The position numbers and the translations under genes were made by a program. From positions 1 through 36,161 of the forward strand of contig JBEKOB010000038.1 in assembly GCA_049522195.1 (NCBI GenBank): a DNA stretch of 36,161 nucleotides, written 5' to 3'. Of this stretch, positions 6,206 to 15,446 are shown one piece after another. How positions within the stretch are numbered: position 1 is the stretch's first letter; every line of letters starts with the position of its first letter. The DNA comes from UBA9647 sp049522195 (GTDB taxonomy: Bacteria; Bacteroidota; Ignavibacteria; UBA10030). The notes under the pieces were generated by a model. It had not been told where the DNA came from and searched no databases. It saw only the letters and a program-made list of their open reading frames with translations.

Positions 6206-8589
6206 CTTTCAAGCTGTACGAGGACAGTAGAGACGCCCGGGGAAAACGTGATCTTCATCCCTTGAAGTAAGTTTTGTGTGGAGATCAAGTGGTGCGGCGA
6301 TGACGGACTGATTTTTCGAGCTGCCCAGGGGAGGAACACCTGAATCGCCTTTGGTAAGCACTTCGGGTAGAATTGTGATTCGAAGGATATGTTGAAGGAA
6401 CTCTCCGTCTGAAAATCGAGGGAGACACTTAACCTGCCGAACTCGGTAGGGGCATCGGTGATCTTGATATTCCTCCCTTTTTTCATCAAGTGCGGCGCGG
6501 CACCGGCAAAGAACTCAATTCTTCCCTCACATTCTCTCAAGAGACAATCCCGCAGGAAGAGAACTACCTCTGCGGCTGCCCAACCATGATGACCGTCCCC
6601 CATCGCACCGCCCCCCGTTTTGGGATGGATGGCTTCAGGAAACGCGTAGCTAGCAGTGGCTTGCCGAAAGATTGAATCGGCAATCCTCCATGCGGCATCG
6701 ATTTCTCCCTCATTCAAGAGAGCGTGTGCTACTTGCAGCGTAAGATATGCATTGTATCCTGAATGAATAATCGGATGGTAGAAGCCTCGCTCGTCGATGA
6801 ACCTGGCGGTAATTGCTTTGATGGTCTCCCGTGGATGTGGGATGGTTGCATCAAAAAGATTCAACGGATAGACACTGCTGACCGAGCCAATGGCACTCTC
6901 GTCGAAAGGCCTGAAGGGCGTCGACGGGATGAGGGGTGTACCCAATCTCTGTTCGACTAAACGAAAAGACTCGAGAAGATCCCTCTCAAGCTCCGAGGCT
7001 TCAGCTTCGAAAACCTTTGCATCGCCTTCGTTCCGCACCTCCCTTGCCATTCCAGCGAGGGCTCGCAATCCAGCCAGGCTCCAGAACGAATCCCAATAAT
7101 ATTGATCGACGGTACCGAGGTGTTCTGCACTCAAGCTTCTGGGCATCAACCCGTTGTGTGTCGAGTCCGTGTTGTTGGTTTTCCTCCTCATACGAGCGAT
7201 CCAATGCCCCGCCTTGGCTAAGGTAGGATACAGATGCTTTAGCCATAGAAGGGAGCGAGTAAATCGATAGTGCTCATAGACCGTCCAGAGTACTGCTCCA
7301 TTCGAGTCCCACTCCCCTCCCGGCGCGCTGAAAAACCCATCAGCCATCAGACGCTTAGGAAACCCGTCGATGACCTGACGAGCTCGTTTTGGAAAGCCGA
7401 GAACATCAAGCGCTTTCAGCATCGGTGCAGCGTCGCGAAACCAGAAATGGTGATACAAGTAAGGGCCGGGAGAAATGAAGTCACCATCGTGAAACTGCAG
7501 GAGAGCCGTCCGGGACGCCTCAAACAGCCTCTGGATAGAATCATCGCCGAACGTGATGTCGAGAGATCCGTCAAGCTCTTTGGCCCAAGCGGCCTTCTGC
7601 TCTCTTCTCCTTTTTTCAAAGGACACCCTCCAAGTTCTCTTGATGGTAGTAGCCTTCAACTCCGCCTTCGTCCCGAGAGCCATACTGTAGCAAATCGATT
7701 GCTCGGAAGATGGATCGACAGTCAGATTAAAGAGCGCAACCGCATTTGCCAAACCGCCCGGGCACGTCACTTTACTTCCCTGTTCACGGATCTGTTTTGG
7801 CGCAAGCCTTTTTGCTGAGTCTCCGAGGCTGGCACTTCCGAAAAGGACGGCGCTTGGTTCCTGAGCAAACACTACTCCGACGATCCCGTCAACGGATGCA
7901 ATGCGAGGCGATTCACAATGGATTTTCTTGATGGGAGCAACACCCTCCACTCCAAAGGGTCTGATCGCGACACACACTTGAACGTGGCGAGCAACGGATG
8001 ATCGGTTGAAAACTTTCGCCTGGCAGAAAACGATGTCTTTTGCCGCACGGACACTCCCCACGAAAGCTTCTGACTGCAGCCTGAGGCCGTGCCAATCGAA
8101 TCCTGTGGTGACGCGAGGTGCATTCGTATCGAGCTGCTGGTCTGCCCTTGTGGATAGGCTCGGAAAGAATACCTCTCCATTTTCTGCCAGCCAGATATCG
8201 ATTGACCATTCTCGTGGCAAAGGAGTGATGAGACCACGCGGGTCAACGATGGCCTCATGAAAGCCCGTCGGGGAGCCCAGTGCAGTCCAGTTGCGATGGG
8301 TAATGTTGATGAGAAGCGGGTTCTGGGAGCGGGCTACGAAGCCCGGGCTTTTCGGATCGAGCTGCTGGTGAACCCAGTACGGATAGACCCAATCCCGGTT
8401 CATCTGGAGCGTGCTGAAGTTCAGCAGGCCGCGGACGAGCATGGGAGCGCTCAATTCAAATAGTTCGGTCGGGAAACCGGTTCCGTCCACGTCGCCTAAC
8501 GCGCTGACGAGCCTGAATTGGGAGAGGGAATCTTCCGAAAGCTTGAGCTTCTTGAGTGCTTGCTCGAGGAGGAACGAATTAAGGTTCAC
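6202..8589 (-). CDS. six-hairpin glycosidase-like protein, glucoamylase/debranching-enzyme type, third gene of the phoBR operon
   Basis: The 795-residue protein has no signal peptide, so it is cytosolic. Residues 1 to about 330 look like a beta-sandwich domain. Residues about 345-690 look like an (alpha/alpha)6 barrel with HHFWFRDAAPMLKAL (380-394), GGEWDSNGAVLW (424-435) and GGGAMGDGHHGWAAAEV (659-675). The WFRD and DSNG patterns recall GH15, GH63 and amylo-1,6-glucosidase-type barrels. A short beta-rich tail ends the protein. I cannot name the catalytic acids with confidence or the substrate. The GTG start lies 15 bases after the phoR stop, with no strong ribosome binding site, so it is read with phoB and phoR. 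Its stop shares bases with the stop of the HAD phosphatase gene on the other strand. A role in turning over glucan or a glycolipid head group in phosphate limitation is only a guess. Confidence 0.65.
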   Translation of the reverse strand: MNLNSFLLEQALKKLKLSEDSLSQFRLVSALGDVDGTGFPTELFELSAPMLVRGLLNFSTLQMNRDWVYPYWVHQQLDPKSPGFVARSQNPLLINITHRNWTALGSPTGFHEAIVDPRGLITPLPREWSIDIWLAENGEVFFPSLSTRADQQLDTNAPRVTTGFDWHGLRLQSEAFVGSVRAAKDIVFCQAKVFNRSSVARHVQVCVAIRPFGVEGVAPIKKIHCESPRIASVDGIVGVVFAQEPSAVLFGSASLGDSAKRLAPKQIREQGSKVTCPGGLANAVALFNLTVDPSSEQSICYSMALGTKAELKATTIKRTWRVSFEKRRREQKAAWAKELDGSLDITFGDDSIQRLFEASRTALLQFHDGDFISPGPYLYHHFWFRDAAPMLKALDVLGFPKRARQVIDGFPKRLMADGFFSAPGGEWDSNGAVLWTVYEHYRFTRSLLWLKHLYPTLAKAGHWIARMRRKTNNTDSTHNGLMPRSLSAEHLGTVDQYYWDSFWSLAGLRALAGMAREVRNEGDAKVFEAEASELERDLLESFRLVEQRLGTPLIPSTPFRPFDESAIGSVSSVYPLNLFDATIPHPRETIKAITARFIDERGFYHPIIHSGYNAYLTLQVAHALLNEGEIDAAWRIADSIFRQATASYAFPEAIHPKTGGGAMGDGHHGWAAAEVVLFLRDCLLRECEGRIEFFAGAAPHLMKKGRNIKITDAPTEFGRLSVSLDFQTESSFNISFESQFYPKCLPKAIQVFLPWAARKISPSSPHHLISTQNLLQGMKITFSPGVSTVLVQLES

Positions 8590-8604
8590 TGACGGGCACC
8601 GGCG

Positions 8605-10053
8605 CTACTTCTTCAATTCAAAGGAAAATGTCGTGCCCTTTCCTATCTCACTGGTCACAGAGATCTTGCTGCCGTGCGCTTCGACGATGTGCTTTGCGAT
8701 GGCAAGTCCGAGCCCTGTTCCACCCACTTCCCGAGAACGGGTCTTGTCGACCCTGTAAAATCGCTCGAAGATCCGGGGCAAGTGCACGTCTTCAATTCCC
8801 GGACCGGTATCGGAGATTGATATCGTGACCGAGCGCTCAGCCTCCGTGAGGCGCACAGTTGTCGCAGCTCCTTCGGGACTGTATTTGATTGCATTGTCGA
8901 CGATGTTTCCCAAAGCCTGGCGCAATCGCTCCTTGTCCCCGAGCACCAACACTTCGTGATCGGGCGCCTCTACGATGAGATTCTGTTTCCTCTTTGCTGC
9001 GGCATCTGAAAAATCTGCAGTCAGATTCTTCAGGATCGATACGGCGTCAACATATCGAAAACTCATCTTCATTTCGCCTGACTCGATGCGCGAGATCTCG
9101 ATGAGGTCGGTGAGAAGTGCATCAAGACGGTTCGCGTGGTGATAGGCTTTTTCAAGGAATCGTTTGTTCACTGCCGGGTCGTCGACAGCCCCTTCCAAAA
9201 GTGTCTCAATAAACCCTTTCAGTGAGAATATGGGAGTCCGAAGTTCGTGGGACACGTTGCCAAGAAATTCGCTCCTCACACGCTCGAGCTTTTTTAGTTG
9301 CTCGATGTCGGCCTTGAGTTTGTCTGTCATTTCGTTGATCAACTCGGCGAGTCGGCCGATCTCGTCGTTCGAGCGGACCGGGAGCTTCTGATCCAGGTTT
9401 CCCGCCTTGATCTCCTTGACTATTTCGGCGATCTCTATCAACGGCTTCGTCAATCGCCTGGAAATCGTCTGACTGAGGATCAACGCGATCAAGAGAATCA
9501 CAATGGAAGCAATGACAATTTTGAACCGAATCTCGTTCCTGATCCGGTTTACATCGGTCAGTTCGACGGAGATCCGAACGAATTGCAGTCTCGGCAACCT
9601 GTCCGGGGCTTTGCCGGAAAAAGCAACATTGCGGGCGACATAGACAAGATCAAGGTGGACTGATTTGCTGGATCTCACGTTCGTGCCGGTTCCGCGCTGG
9701 CGCGCTTCCAATATTTCCGGGCGCTCAGAGTGATTCTCGAGCGTATGAAGAAGAGAGTCCGGGACTGAAGAGTCGTACAGGACCACGCCAGATGAATCTA
9801 CAAGCGTGATACGCATCTGCGCTGCTGAGGCAAAAGCGGCGAGATCTTTCTCGATGTGTGCGCGAGGTTCGGCACGCGAAGCCGATTCCTGCAATAATGC
9901 GGCGATCACATCCGTTTCTGTACGCAGGCCTGCCAACACACGGTCAATGTAGTACCTTTCGATCTCATAGCTCAGCAAGACCCCCAGAAAAGCTATGACC
10001 AGAACTGAAACGACAATAAACGTCAACGCAAGCTGTGAACGAACGCTCCGCAT
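8605..10053 (-). CDS. phoR: phosphate sensor histidine kinase PhoR
   Basis: The 482-residue protein has two transmembrane helices (about residues 8-28 and 178-195) around a 150-residue extracytoplasmic domain. A HAMP linker (196-250) follows, then a HisKA domain with the phospho-accepting H269 in SHELRTP. The segment after it, FIETLLEGA, is typical of PhoR. The ATPase domain shows the N box DNAIKYSP and the G boxes DTGPGIED and GGTGLGLAI. The kinase would phosphorylate PhoB when phosphate is short. The start codon overlaps the phoB stop (TGATG), so the two are translationally coupled. The large periplasmic domain is of the form found in Gram-positive and many other PhoR proteins rather than the short one of E. 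coli. Another cell-envelope kinase is unlikely given the Pho context. Confidence 0.88.
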   Translation of the reverse strand: MRSVRSQLALTFIVVSVLVIAFLGVLLSYEIERYYIDRVLAGLRTETDVIAALLQESASRAEPRAHIEKDLAAFASAAQMRITLVDSSGVVLYDSSVPDSLLHTLENHSERPEILEARQRGTGTNVRSSKSVHLDLVYVARNVAFSGKAPDRLPRLQFVRISVELTDVNRIRNEIRFKIVIASIVILLIALILSQTISRRLTKPLIEIAEIVKEIKAGNLDQKLPVRSNDEIGRLAELINEMTDKLKADIEQLKKLERVRSEFLGNVSHELRTPIFSLKGFIETLLEGAVDDPAVNKRFLEKAYHHANRLDALLTDLIEISRIESGEMKMSFRYVDAVSILKNLTADFSDAAAKRKQNLIVEAPDHEVLVLGDKERLRQALGNIVDNAIKYSPEGAATTVRLTEAERSVTISISDTGPGIEDVHLPRIFERFYRVDKTRSREVGGTGLGLAIAKHIVEAHGSKISVTSEIGKGTTFSFELKK

Positions 10054-10742
10054 CAGAGTTCCTTTCGAAAACGGTACCCTACACCTTTGACAGTCTCGAT
10101 GTGCTGGGCGTGTCGACCCAACTTTTCCCGAATCTTCCGCACGTGCACATCGATAGTCCGGTCGATGACATATACATTGTGGCCCCAGACTTCGTTGAGG
10201 AGTGTCTCGCGAGAAACAACACGTTCAGGGTGACGCGCTAAAAACAAAAGCACCTCAAACTCCTTCTTGGGCAGATGGATCTCACGAGTACCGATTCGCA
10301 CGACATAGTTGTTCATTTGAATTTCGAGGTCGCCAATCTTCAAGAGATCCGACGCACCTTCCCCCTCCCCCCCTGCTCGCACCTTTAGAGCTCGTTTGAC
10401 CCGGGCAAGAAACGTTCGGACCTTCACAGGTTTTGTGATGTAATCATCTGCGCCGAGTTCCAACCCGACAACTTCGTCAACCTCGCTGTCCCGTGCTGTC
10501 AGAAAAATGACCGGAGTCTTTGCCGTCGCGGGATCCTTGCGTATTGCTTTGCAGACCTCCCACCCGTCGAGCTCCGGCATCATAACGTCAAGCACGACAA
10601 GGTCCGGATGGAGCAAGATATGCTTGAGAGCTTCCTTTCCGTTCTGCGCGGTAAGGACATGATAGCCCTCTTTCTCAAGATTGTACTTGAGCAATTCCAC
10701 AATGTCCTTTTCGTCATCGACGACAAGTATGGTTGAAGACAT
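10053..10742 (-). CDS. phoB: phosphate response regulator PhoB/PhoP, OmpR family
   Basis: The 229-residue protein has a receiver domain with acidic pocket D9-D10, phospho-acceptor D52 (LDVMMPELDG), T81 and K103 (ITKPVK). A winged-helix DNA-binding domain follows (about 135-228), with RTIDVHVRKIREKLG as the recognition region and GVGYRF at the end. It is the most likely protein to bind the four TTAACA-type arrays in this window. AAGAGG precedes the ATG by a few bases. The gene overlaps phoR and lies about 435 bases downstream of array D, which could make the operon autoregulated. Naming it PhoB (Gram-negative) or PhoP (Gram-positive style) is a matter of convention; the binding sites resemble the latter. 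Confidence 0.9.
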   Translation of the reverse strand: MSSTILVVDDEKDIVELLKYNLEKEGYHVLTAQNGKEALKHILLHPDLVVLDVMMPELDGWEVCKAIRKDPATAKTPVIFLTARDSEVDEVVGLELGADDYITKPVKVRTFLARVKRALKVRAGGEGEGASDLLKIGDLEIQMNNYVVRIGTREIHLPKKEFEVLLFLARHPERVVSRETLLNEVWGHNVYVIDRTIDVHVRKIREKLGRHAQHIETVKGVGYRFRKEL

Positions 10743-11176
10743 GCGACCTCTTATTTTTCTACAAGCACGATCGGGCAGTCATTGTAAAAACGTCGCCACC
10801 CAGAGTTGGCGTGTGATCCGGAATCTGTACGCGCACACAACCTCGACACCTGTGGTCTGCCACATGAAACTCGCACAATGATCTCAAGATCCCACGATGC
10901 CGGAGACAGTCGATTGGCAATTGCTCTGTGATTCGTTTGCTGGAGAAGGTGGAAACAAAGGCCTTGGAGGCACGGACAAATGTACGAACAAGATTTGATA
11001 GACTCAAACGGAAGGGCGACGAACTGCTTACACCGAGAGAGACTGTTTCGGGAAGAATGAGCTGTCCCCGAATAGATGCGGGATTGAACCAGGGCACTGA
11101 ACTACGTGGATGCCTTGCGGGCGCTCTGCTTCAAGCTTGCACAAGCGCCAGAAGCGCCTTGCGAGACACGGCTGCA
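10743..11176. other. 434-base stretch before phoB without a recognisable gene
   Basis: Open frames exist on both strands (for example 10928-11230 plus and 10759-11097 minus). None has a convincing ribosome binding site, conserved motif or protein-like composition. A minus-strand frame without a start ends in RRFYNDCPIVLVEK and a stop at about 10755. That faintly recalls the C-terminus of universal stress proteins, but the rest of the frame does not. If array D drives phoB, this stretch is a long 5' leader; otherwise it may be a decayed gene. Confidence 0.4.
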
Positions 11177-11231
11177 ACCTTAACCGGGTCAGCGTTAAGT
11201 TTGTGTGATGTTTGTGTTACGCTTTCTTGAA
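11177..11231 (-). promoter_or_regulatory. PHO-box array D, upstream of phoBR
   Basis: On the minus strand, TTCAAG (11231-11226), GTAACA (11220-11215), ATCACA (11209-11204) and TTAACG (11198-11193) follow each other at the same 11-base step as arrays A to C. The middle two spacers are both CAAAC. Ten bases later comes TAAGGT (11182-11177), again TAnnnT. The first and last units are weaker than in the other arrays. The first units overlap the end of the RND remnant. The direction is towards phoB, 435 bases away. Confidence 0.5.
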
Positions 11232-11342
11232 CAATCGATATACCATCGGTAGTCCGAAGAACAAGAGTAAGCTGGAGACGGAAAACCCACCGATCACGGC
11301 GATCGCCAGCGACTGCTGCATTTGTGCTCCGGTACCGATTCC
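11217..11342 (-). pseudogene. remnant: C-terminal 41 codons of a second RND efflux pump
   Basis: The minus strand reads 41 codons and a stop that match the C-terminus of the intact pump gene just upstream. Both read G-I-G-x-G-A-Q-M-Q-Q-x-L-A, then A-V-I-G-G-F, SS, LL, and L-P-M. About two thirds of the residues are identical, so this is an older paralogue and not a fresh duplication. There is no start codon, and upstream of 11342 the match stops, 60 bases after the intact gene's stop codon. It is probably what remains after deletion of most of a second, tandem pump gene. Confidence 0.8.
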
Positions 11343-11402
11343 AGAGATCCTTGAAGGGCTAAAGAGATTTGTCTGCGATTGATTTGAAAAGTGAGTCCGA
11401 CT

Positions 11403-14400
11403 TTATCGCAGCTTGTTCAGAAAAACATACAGCATCGGCAGCTCGAAGAGCAAAAGGAAGCTCGATAACAAAAATCCTCCAATGACCGCAACCGCCAATG
11501 GCTGCTGCATCTGAGCACCAGCGCCAATTCCCAATGCCAACGGCATCAAAGCGAAAACTGCGGCAAATGTCGTCATCAAGATAGGTCTCGCCCTCACTTT
11601 GCACGCTTCAATTACGGAATCAATCGTATAACCCTTCTTCCCGCCGATTTCCTGTATCATATGAACAATGAACACACCGTTCTCATTGACAATTCCTACG
11701 ATCATGATCATTCCTACAAAGCTGGAGATATTGAAAGTAATACCCGTCATGACGAGTGCCAAGATAACGCCGAACAGCGACGTCAGGTCCGTCAAGAGGA
11801 GAGCAACAGGAATGGAGAAACTCTCGAACTCGATGATCATGAGAACGATGAGAAGGAGGGAAGCTGCAACGAGGACGTAGAGAAGGCTGAGGAACGACTC
11901 CTGCTGGCTTTGGTATTCCCCGCCGAACGAGTATGTCACCCCCTGTGGCAGCACCAAAGTATGCTGGAGGATTTTCTTGATGTCTGCGATCGTGCCGCCG
12001 AGGTCGCGGCCAGAGATCCTCGCGCTGACGGGAACCATGCGCTGCAGGTTCTCCCGGTCGACTTCGCTTTGTCCCATGAGAACTTCAACAGTCGCGATAG
12101 CGTTCAGACCAACATAGAATCCGTTCGGAGATTTCACCCGCACATTCTTGATATCCTGCAACACTCTGTGATAATTGTCAGGATAACGAACTCGAACACC
12201 GATTAGCTTTTCACCTTTTAGAACATACGTGTCCGCACTGCCCTCCATCACCGTCTTCAATTGTGATTGAACATCAGCCATTGTAAGTCCGGCCCTTGCC
12301 GTCAGAACAGGATCGGGATGGACTACAATCGAGGGGCCGCTGATGACGATACCGTTGAAGACGTCCACGACTCCGGGAATGGTCTGAATGAGTTTGGCAA
12401 TTTGCTTCGCTTTCTGTTCTATCACTTCTTGATTCGCCCCGAAGACTTTGATGACAACGGGCGCGGGCTCAGTCGTCAGGTCGCCTATAAGATCCTGCAT
12501 CGCCTGCACGAAATCGATACGCAGCGCGGGCTCGGTGGATTCCACTTTTTGCCGAACGTCATCGATGATGTCGAAAACAGAACGGGAACGTTTATTCTTC
12601 AGACGGATGAGGAAATCGCCCCTATTGGGCTCGGTAATGAAGAAGCCCATCTGTGTGCCGGTCCTTCGCGAATAGGAATCGACTTCGGGAATTGACATGA
12701 GTATCTTCTCGACATCCGTCAACATTCTGTTCGTCTCATCCAAAGAGGTCCCGGGAGGGGAATTGTAATCAAGAACGAACGATCCTTCATCCATTTTGGG
12801 CATGAAGTCGCTGCCAATGGTTGAGTACAGGAAAAACGTGGCACCGATAACAACCAGCGCAAGCACCGGACCGAGATAACTCTTCTTCAACAGCGCTTTC
12901 AAGACATCGTCGTAGTTTCTTGAAATCACATGTTTGGATTGTTCTTCTCTCGCTATTTCCAACGCCGCGTCTTTTTCTCTGATGAATGATTCAGCGAGCA
13001 GCGGAACAAAGCTCAGCGAATAAATCATAGAAACACCGAGCGACACGGCCATCGTGACGGCCAACGGCTTGAAGAAGGCACCGGTCACACCGAAGAGAAA
13101 TGCGAAGGGGACGAACACGATAATCGAGCTCAGACTTGAGCCGAAAACCGCCGGCAGGATTTCTCTCATCGATTCAGCAATCGCTCGTCGGATATTTTCT
13201 TTTTCATATCGCATGTTCCGAAAGATATTCTCAATCATCACAACGATGTCGTCGATGACGAGTCCGACCCCTGCGGCAATGCCGCCCAGCGTCATGATGT
13301 TGACTGCATAGCCTATGACATAGAGAAGAAGAACGGTTGTTGCGAACACTGCCGGAACTGTGATTACTGCAACCGCACCGATGCGAACACTTCGCAAAAA
13401 GACAAAAATCACGACGATCGCGAGGAAGAGTCCAACAAGGATCGAATCCCTGGCGCTTCCTATGGAACTGCTGATGAAGTCACCCTGGTCGTAAAAATAC
13501 TTGATTCGAACGCCTGCGGGGATTACCTGTTTCAGATTGGCCAATTCTGTGCGAACTTGTTGGCCGATTGCTACCGTGTTTCCTCCCGGCTGTCGGATCA
13601 CATTAACCAGCACCGCTTGTTTTCCATCGGCGGTGACGCGGATGTACTCGATTTTCTCAGAAGGCTGAACAGTCGCAACATCACTTACCGTGATCGATGT
13701 GCCATTCTTGAAATCTACGACTGTGGTTTTGATTGCATCAAGCCCCGCATAGAGGCCATCAACCAGCGTGAGGTAAATCTGATAATTCAGTTCGGCCAAG
13801 CCTGTCGCCGACACAAAATTCGTTTTGGCGATCGCCGAGGAAACGTCGTCTACCCTCAAGCCATAGCTCTGAAGCTTCTGCGGATTGACCGTGACGAGAA
13901 ATTCGCGTTGTTTTCCGCCGACGACAACAACTTCCGCAATCCCACTGATCCTTACGAGTGCCGGTCGGATGATATAGTACCCGAGATCGCGAAGCTGCAC
14001 CTGATCGAGCGAATCAGACGTCAAACTGAACCCTTCAATGGGGAAGACAGTCGCATTCATTCTCTCGATGTCGATGGATACTGTCGGGGGAAGCTGATTC
14101 CTGATGCTCGCAACTTTTCCCTGGATGAGCTGAAGTACCTGGATGATGTCGGTGCCCCAGGCGAAGTTCACCGAGATCTCCGAAGATCCGCGACTCGTCG
14201 CAGATTGCACCCGGACAACTCCGGGAATTGAGCGGGCGGCCTCTTCCAACGGCCGCGTGACCTCAATCATCATGCGATCTGCCGGCTCTTCTCCGTTATC
14301 CGCGATCATGACAATGCGCGGGAAATCGATGTTCGGAAAGAGTGAGATCGGCATCTGAAAGAGCGATACGATCCCGCCGATGCTCAGGACTGCAACAAGG

Positions 14401-14447
14401 AAGAAAACAGCTTTTCTGTGCGAAGAAATTGTTTCGAAGAGTTTCAT
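11403..14447 (-). CDS. RND-family efflux pump, inner-membrane transporter subunit
   Basis: The 1014-residue protein has the RND duplication. A first transmembrane helix (about 12-32) is followed by a large periplasmic domain, then a helix block starting near residue 335, and the same again in the second half. The fourth-helix region GGIAAGVGLVIDDIVVMIENIF contains the Asp pair used for proton translocation. The early motif PISLFPNIDFPRI is typical of AcrB/CzcA-type pumps. It is powered by the proton gradient and works with the adaptor and TolC-type channel encoded just upstream, 15 bases away. The substrate (drug, metal, lipid or dye) cannot be read from the sequence. The neighbouring two-component system of CusRS type would be compatible with metal or envelope-stress control. 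Confidence 0.92.
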   Translation of the reverse strand: MKLFETISSHRKAVFFLVAVLSIGGIVSLFQMPISLFPNIDFPRIVMIADNGEEPADRMMIEVTRPLEEAARSIPGVVRVQSATSRGSSEISVNFAWGTDIIQVLQLIQGKVASIRNQLPPTVSIDIERMNATVFPIEGFSLTSDSLDQVQLRDLGYYIIRPALVRISGIAEVVVVGGKQREFLVTVNPQKLQSYGLRVDDVSSAIAKTNFVSATGLAELNYQIYLTLVDGLYAGLDAIKTTVVDFKNGTSITVSDVATVQPSEKIEYIRVTADGKQAVLVNVIRQPGGNTVAIGQQVRTELANLKQVIPAGVRIKYFYDQGDFISSSIGSARDSILVGLFLAIVVIFVFLRSVRIGAVAVITVPAVFATTVLLLYVIGYAVNIMTLGGIAAGVGLVIDDIVVMIENIFRNMRYEKENIRRAIAESMREILPAVFGSSLSSIIVFVPFAFLFGVTGAFFKPLAVTMAVSLGVSMIYSLSFVPLLAESFIREKDAALEIAREEQSKHVISRNYDDVLKALLKKSYLGPVLALVVIGATFFLYSTIGSDFMPKMDEGSFVLDYNSPPGTSLDETNRMLTDVEKILMSIPEVDSYSRRTGTQMGFFITEPNRGDFLIRLKNKRSRSVFDIIDDVRQKVESTEPALRIDFVQAMQDLIGDLTTEPAPVVIKVFGANQEVIEQKAKQIAKLIQTIPGVVDVFNGIVISGPSIVVHPDPVLTARAGLTMADVQSQLKTVMEGSADTYVLKGEKLIGVRVRYPDNYHRVLQDIKNVRVKSPNGFYVGLNAIATVEVLMGQSEVDRENLQRMVPVSARISGRDLGGTIADIKKILQHTLVLPQGVTYSFGGEYQSQQESFLSLLYVLVAASLLLIVLMIIEFESFSIPVALLLTDLTSLFGVILALVMTGITFNISSFVGMIMIVGIVNENGVFIVHMIQEIGGKKGYTIDSVIEACKVRARPILMTTFAAVFALMPLALGIGAGAQMQQPLAVAVIGGFLLSSFLLLFELPMLYVFLNKLR

Positions 14448-14462
14448 CTGCTCGGCGAATCT

Positions 14463-15446
14463 CTATTTTTGCGAAACAGTGACTTGGGTGGAATCCGGAA
14501 GGCCGTATCCGCCTACTGTAGCGACAATATCTCCAGGTTTGAGACCAGAAGTAACCTCAAAGGACGATGAATCCGATAGGCCAATTGTCACCCGCGTTAC
14601 GAGCGAGAGAGAATCGCCCTGGATTCGCCAGACAAAGTACTGATTCAGCTCATCATCGTGGAATATGGCAGGTTTAGGCACGAGGACGACAGAATTGTGT
14701 TGACCAACTTTGATCTGCACGTTTGCGAATGTCCCCGAGGTCACGAGTGCTGGGATTGAGTTCAGGCCGATTCTTACCTGGACACTTTGGCTGTTGGGAT
14801 CCGTCGCGGGATTGACAGCCTGGACGCTTCCGCGCAATGGTGGAATATCCATCGCCGGAATTGTCACAATGGCCAGAAGACCTTTCCTGATCACTGAAAC
14901 ATCGTTGAGGGGAATGTTAGCAAGAAAGTACTTCGTATCCGGGTCGACGATTTCAACCAAATCGCTTCCCTGAGTGACAAGCTCCCCTTCGGTAACAAAC
15001 CTGTGAATGATGCCGCCGGAAAATGGAGCCATAATCTTTGCTCTGGCCGCCGTGCTCTCGGCCAGCCGAAGCGCACGTTCGGCGTGATTCCGGTCGCTTT
15101 CTGTAGATGCCTGATTGAGGAGTTGTTCAGCGCCGGCAATTGCCGCGTTTGATTCCTGAGAAAGGATCGTTACCAATTCCTCCCCTTTTTTTACCGCATC
15201 TCCTTCAAGCACGAGCACTTTCTCAACTTTTCCAGAGATGGTTGATCTGATACGTTCGTCTCGCAGAACTTGGAAAGAGCCGGTCGAACTCACGACGTCG
15301 TTCATGGAACCAAGAACAGCGCGAGCGACTTCAACGGTCGCACGAGGTTTGACATCGGCCTCGCTATCGCCGCTCTTTGAACTGCAGCCGAACAAAGCCA
15401 CTGTGAAGAGAAGTGGGAATAGAGAGGAGAGGCTCTTGTTTATCAT
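14463..15446 (-). CDS. RND efflux periplasmic adaptor (membrane fusion protein), lipoprotein
   Basis: The 327-residue protein begins with a lipoprotein signal (lipobox LFGC, acylated Cys near residue 21). It shows the adaptor layout: a barrel-sandwich/lipoyl half around GKVEKVLVLEGDAVKKGEEL, a short helical hairpin of about 45 residues, the second lipoyl half (APFSGGIIHRFVTEGELV), a beta-barrel, and a membrane-proximal domain. The hairpin is shorter than in AcrA. Its job is to link the pump to the outer-membrane channel. The ATG overlaps the stop of the channel gene (ATGA), and the pump gene follows after 15 bases. Confidence 0.9.
   Translation of the reverse strand: MINKSLSSLFPLLFTVALFGCSSKSGDSEADVKPRATVEVARAVLGSMNDVVSSTGSFQVLRDERIRSTISGKVEKVLVLEGDAVKKGEELVTILSQESNAAIAGAEQLLNQASTESDRNHAERALRLAESTAARAKIMAPFSGGIIHRFVTEGELVTQGSDLVEIVDPDTKYFLANIPLNDVSVIRKGLLAIVTIPAMDIPPLRGSVQAVNPATDPNSQSVQVRIGLNSIPALVTSGTFANVQIKVGQHNSVVLVPKPAIFHDDELNQYFVWRIQGDSLSLVTRVTIGLSDSSSFEVTSGLKPGDIVATVGGYGLPDSTQVTVSQK

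Noticed and set aside
7270..7818. Plus-strand frame of 182 codons inside the glycosidase-like gene
   Set aside because: It is antisense to a protein with recognisable barrel motifs and has no start signal.
10745..10900. Universal stress protein C-terminus upstream of phoB
   Set aside because: Only the last 14 residues resemble that family; the rest of the frame does not, so it is mentioned only as a possibility.
13557..14231. Plus-strand frame of 224 codons inside the RND pump gene
   Set aside because: It is the antisense shadow of a well-conserved gene.
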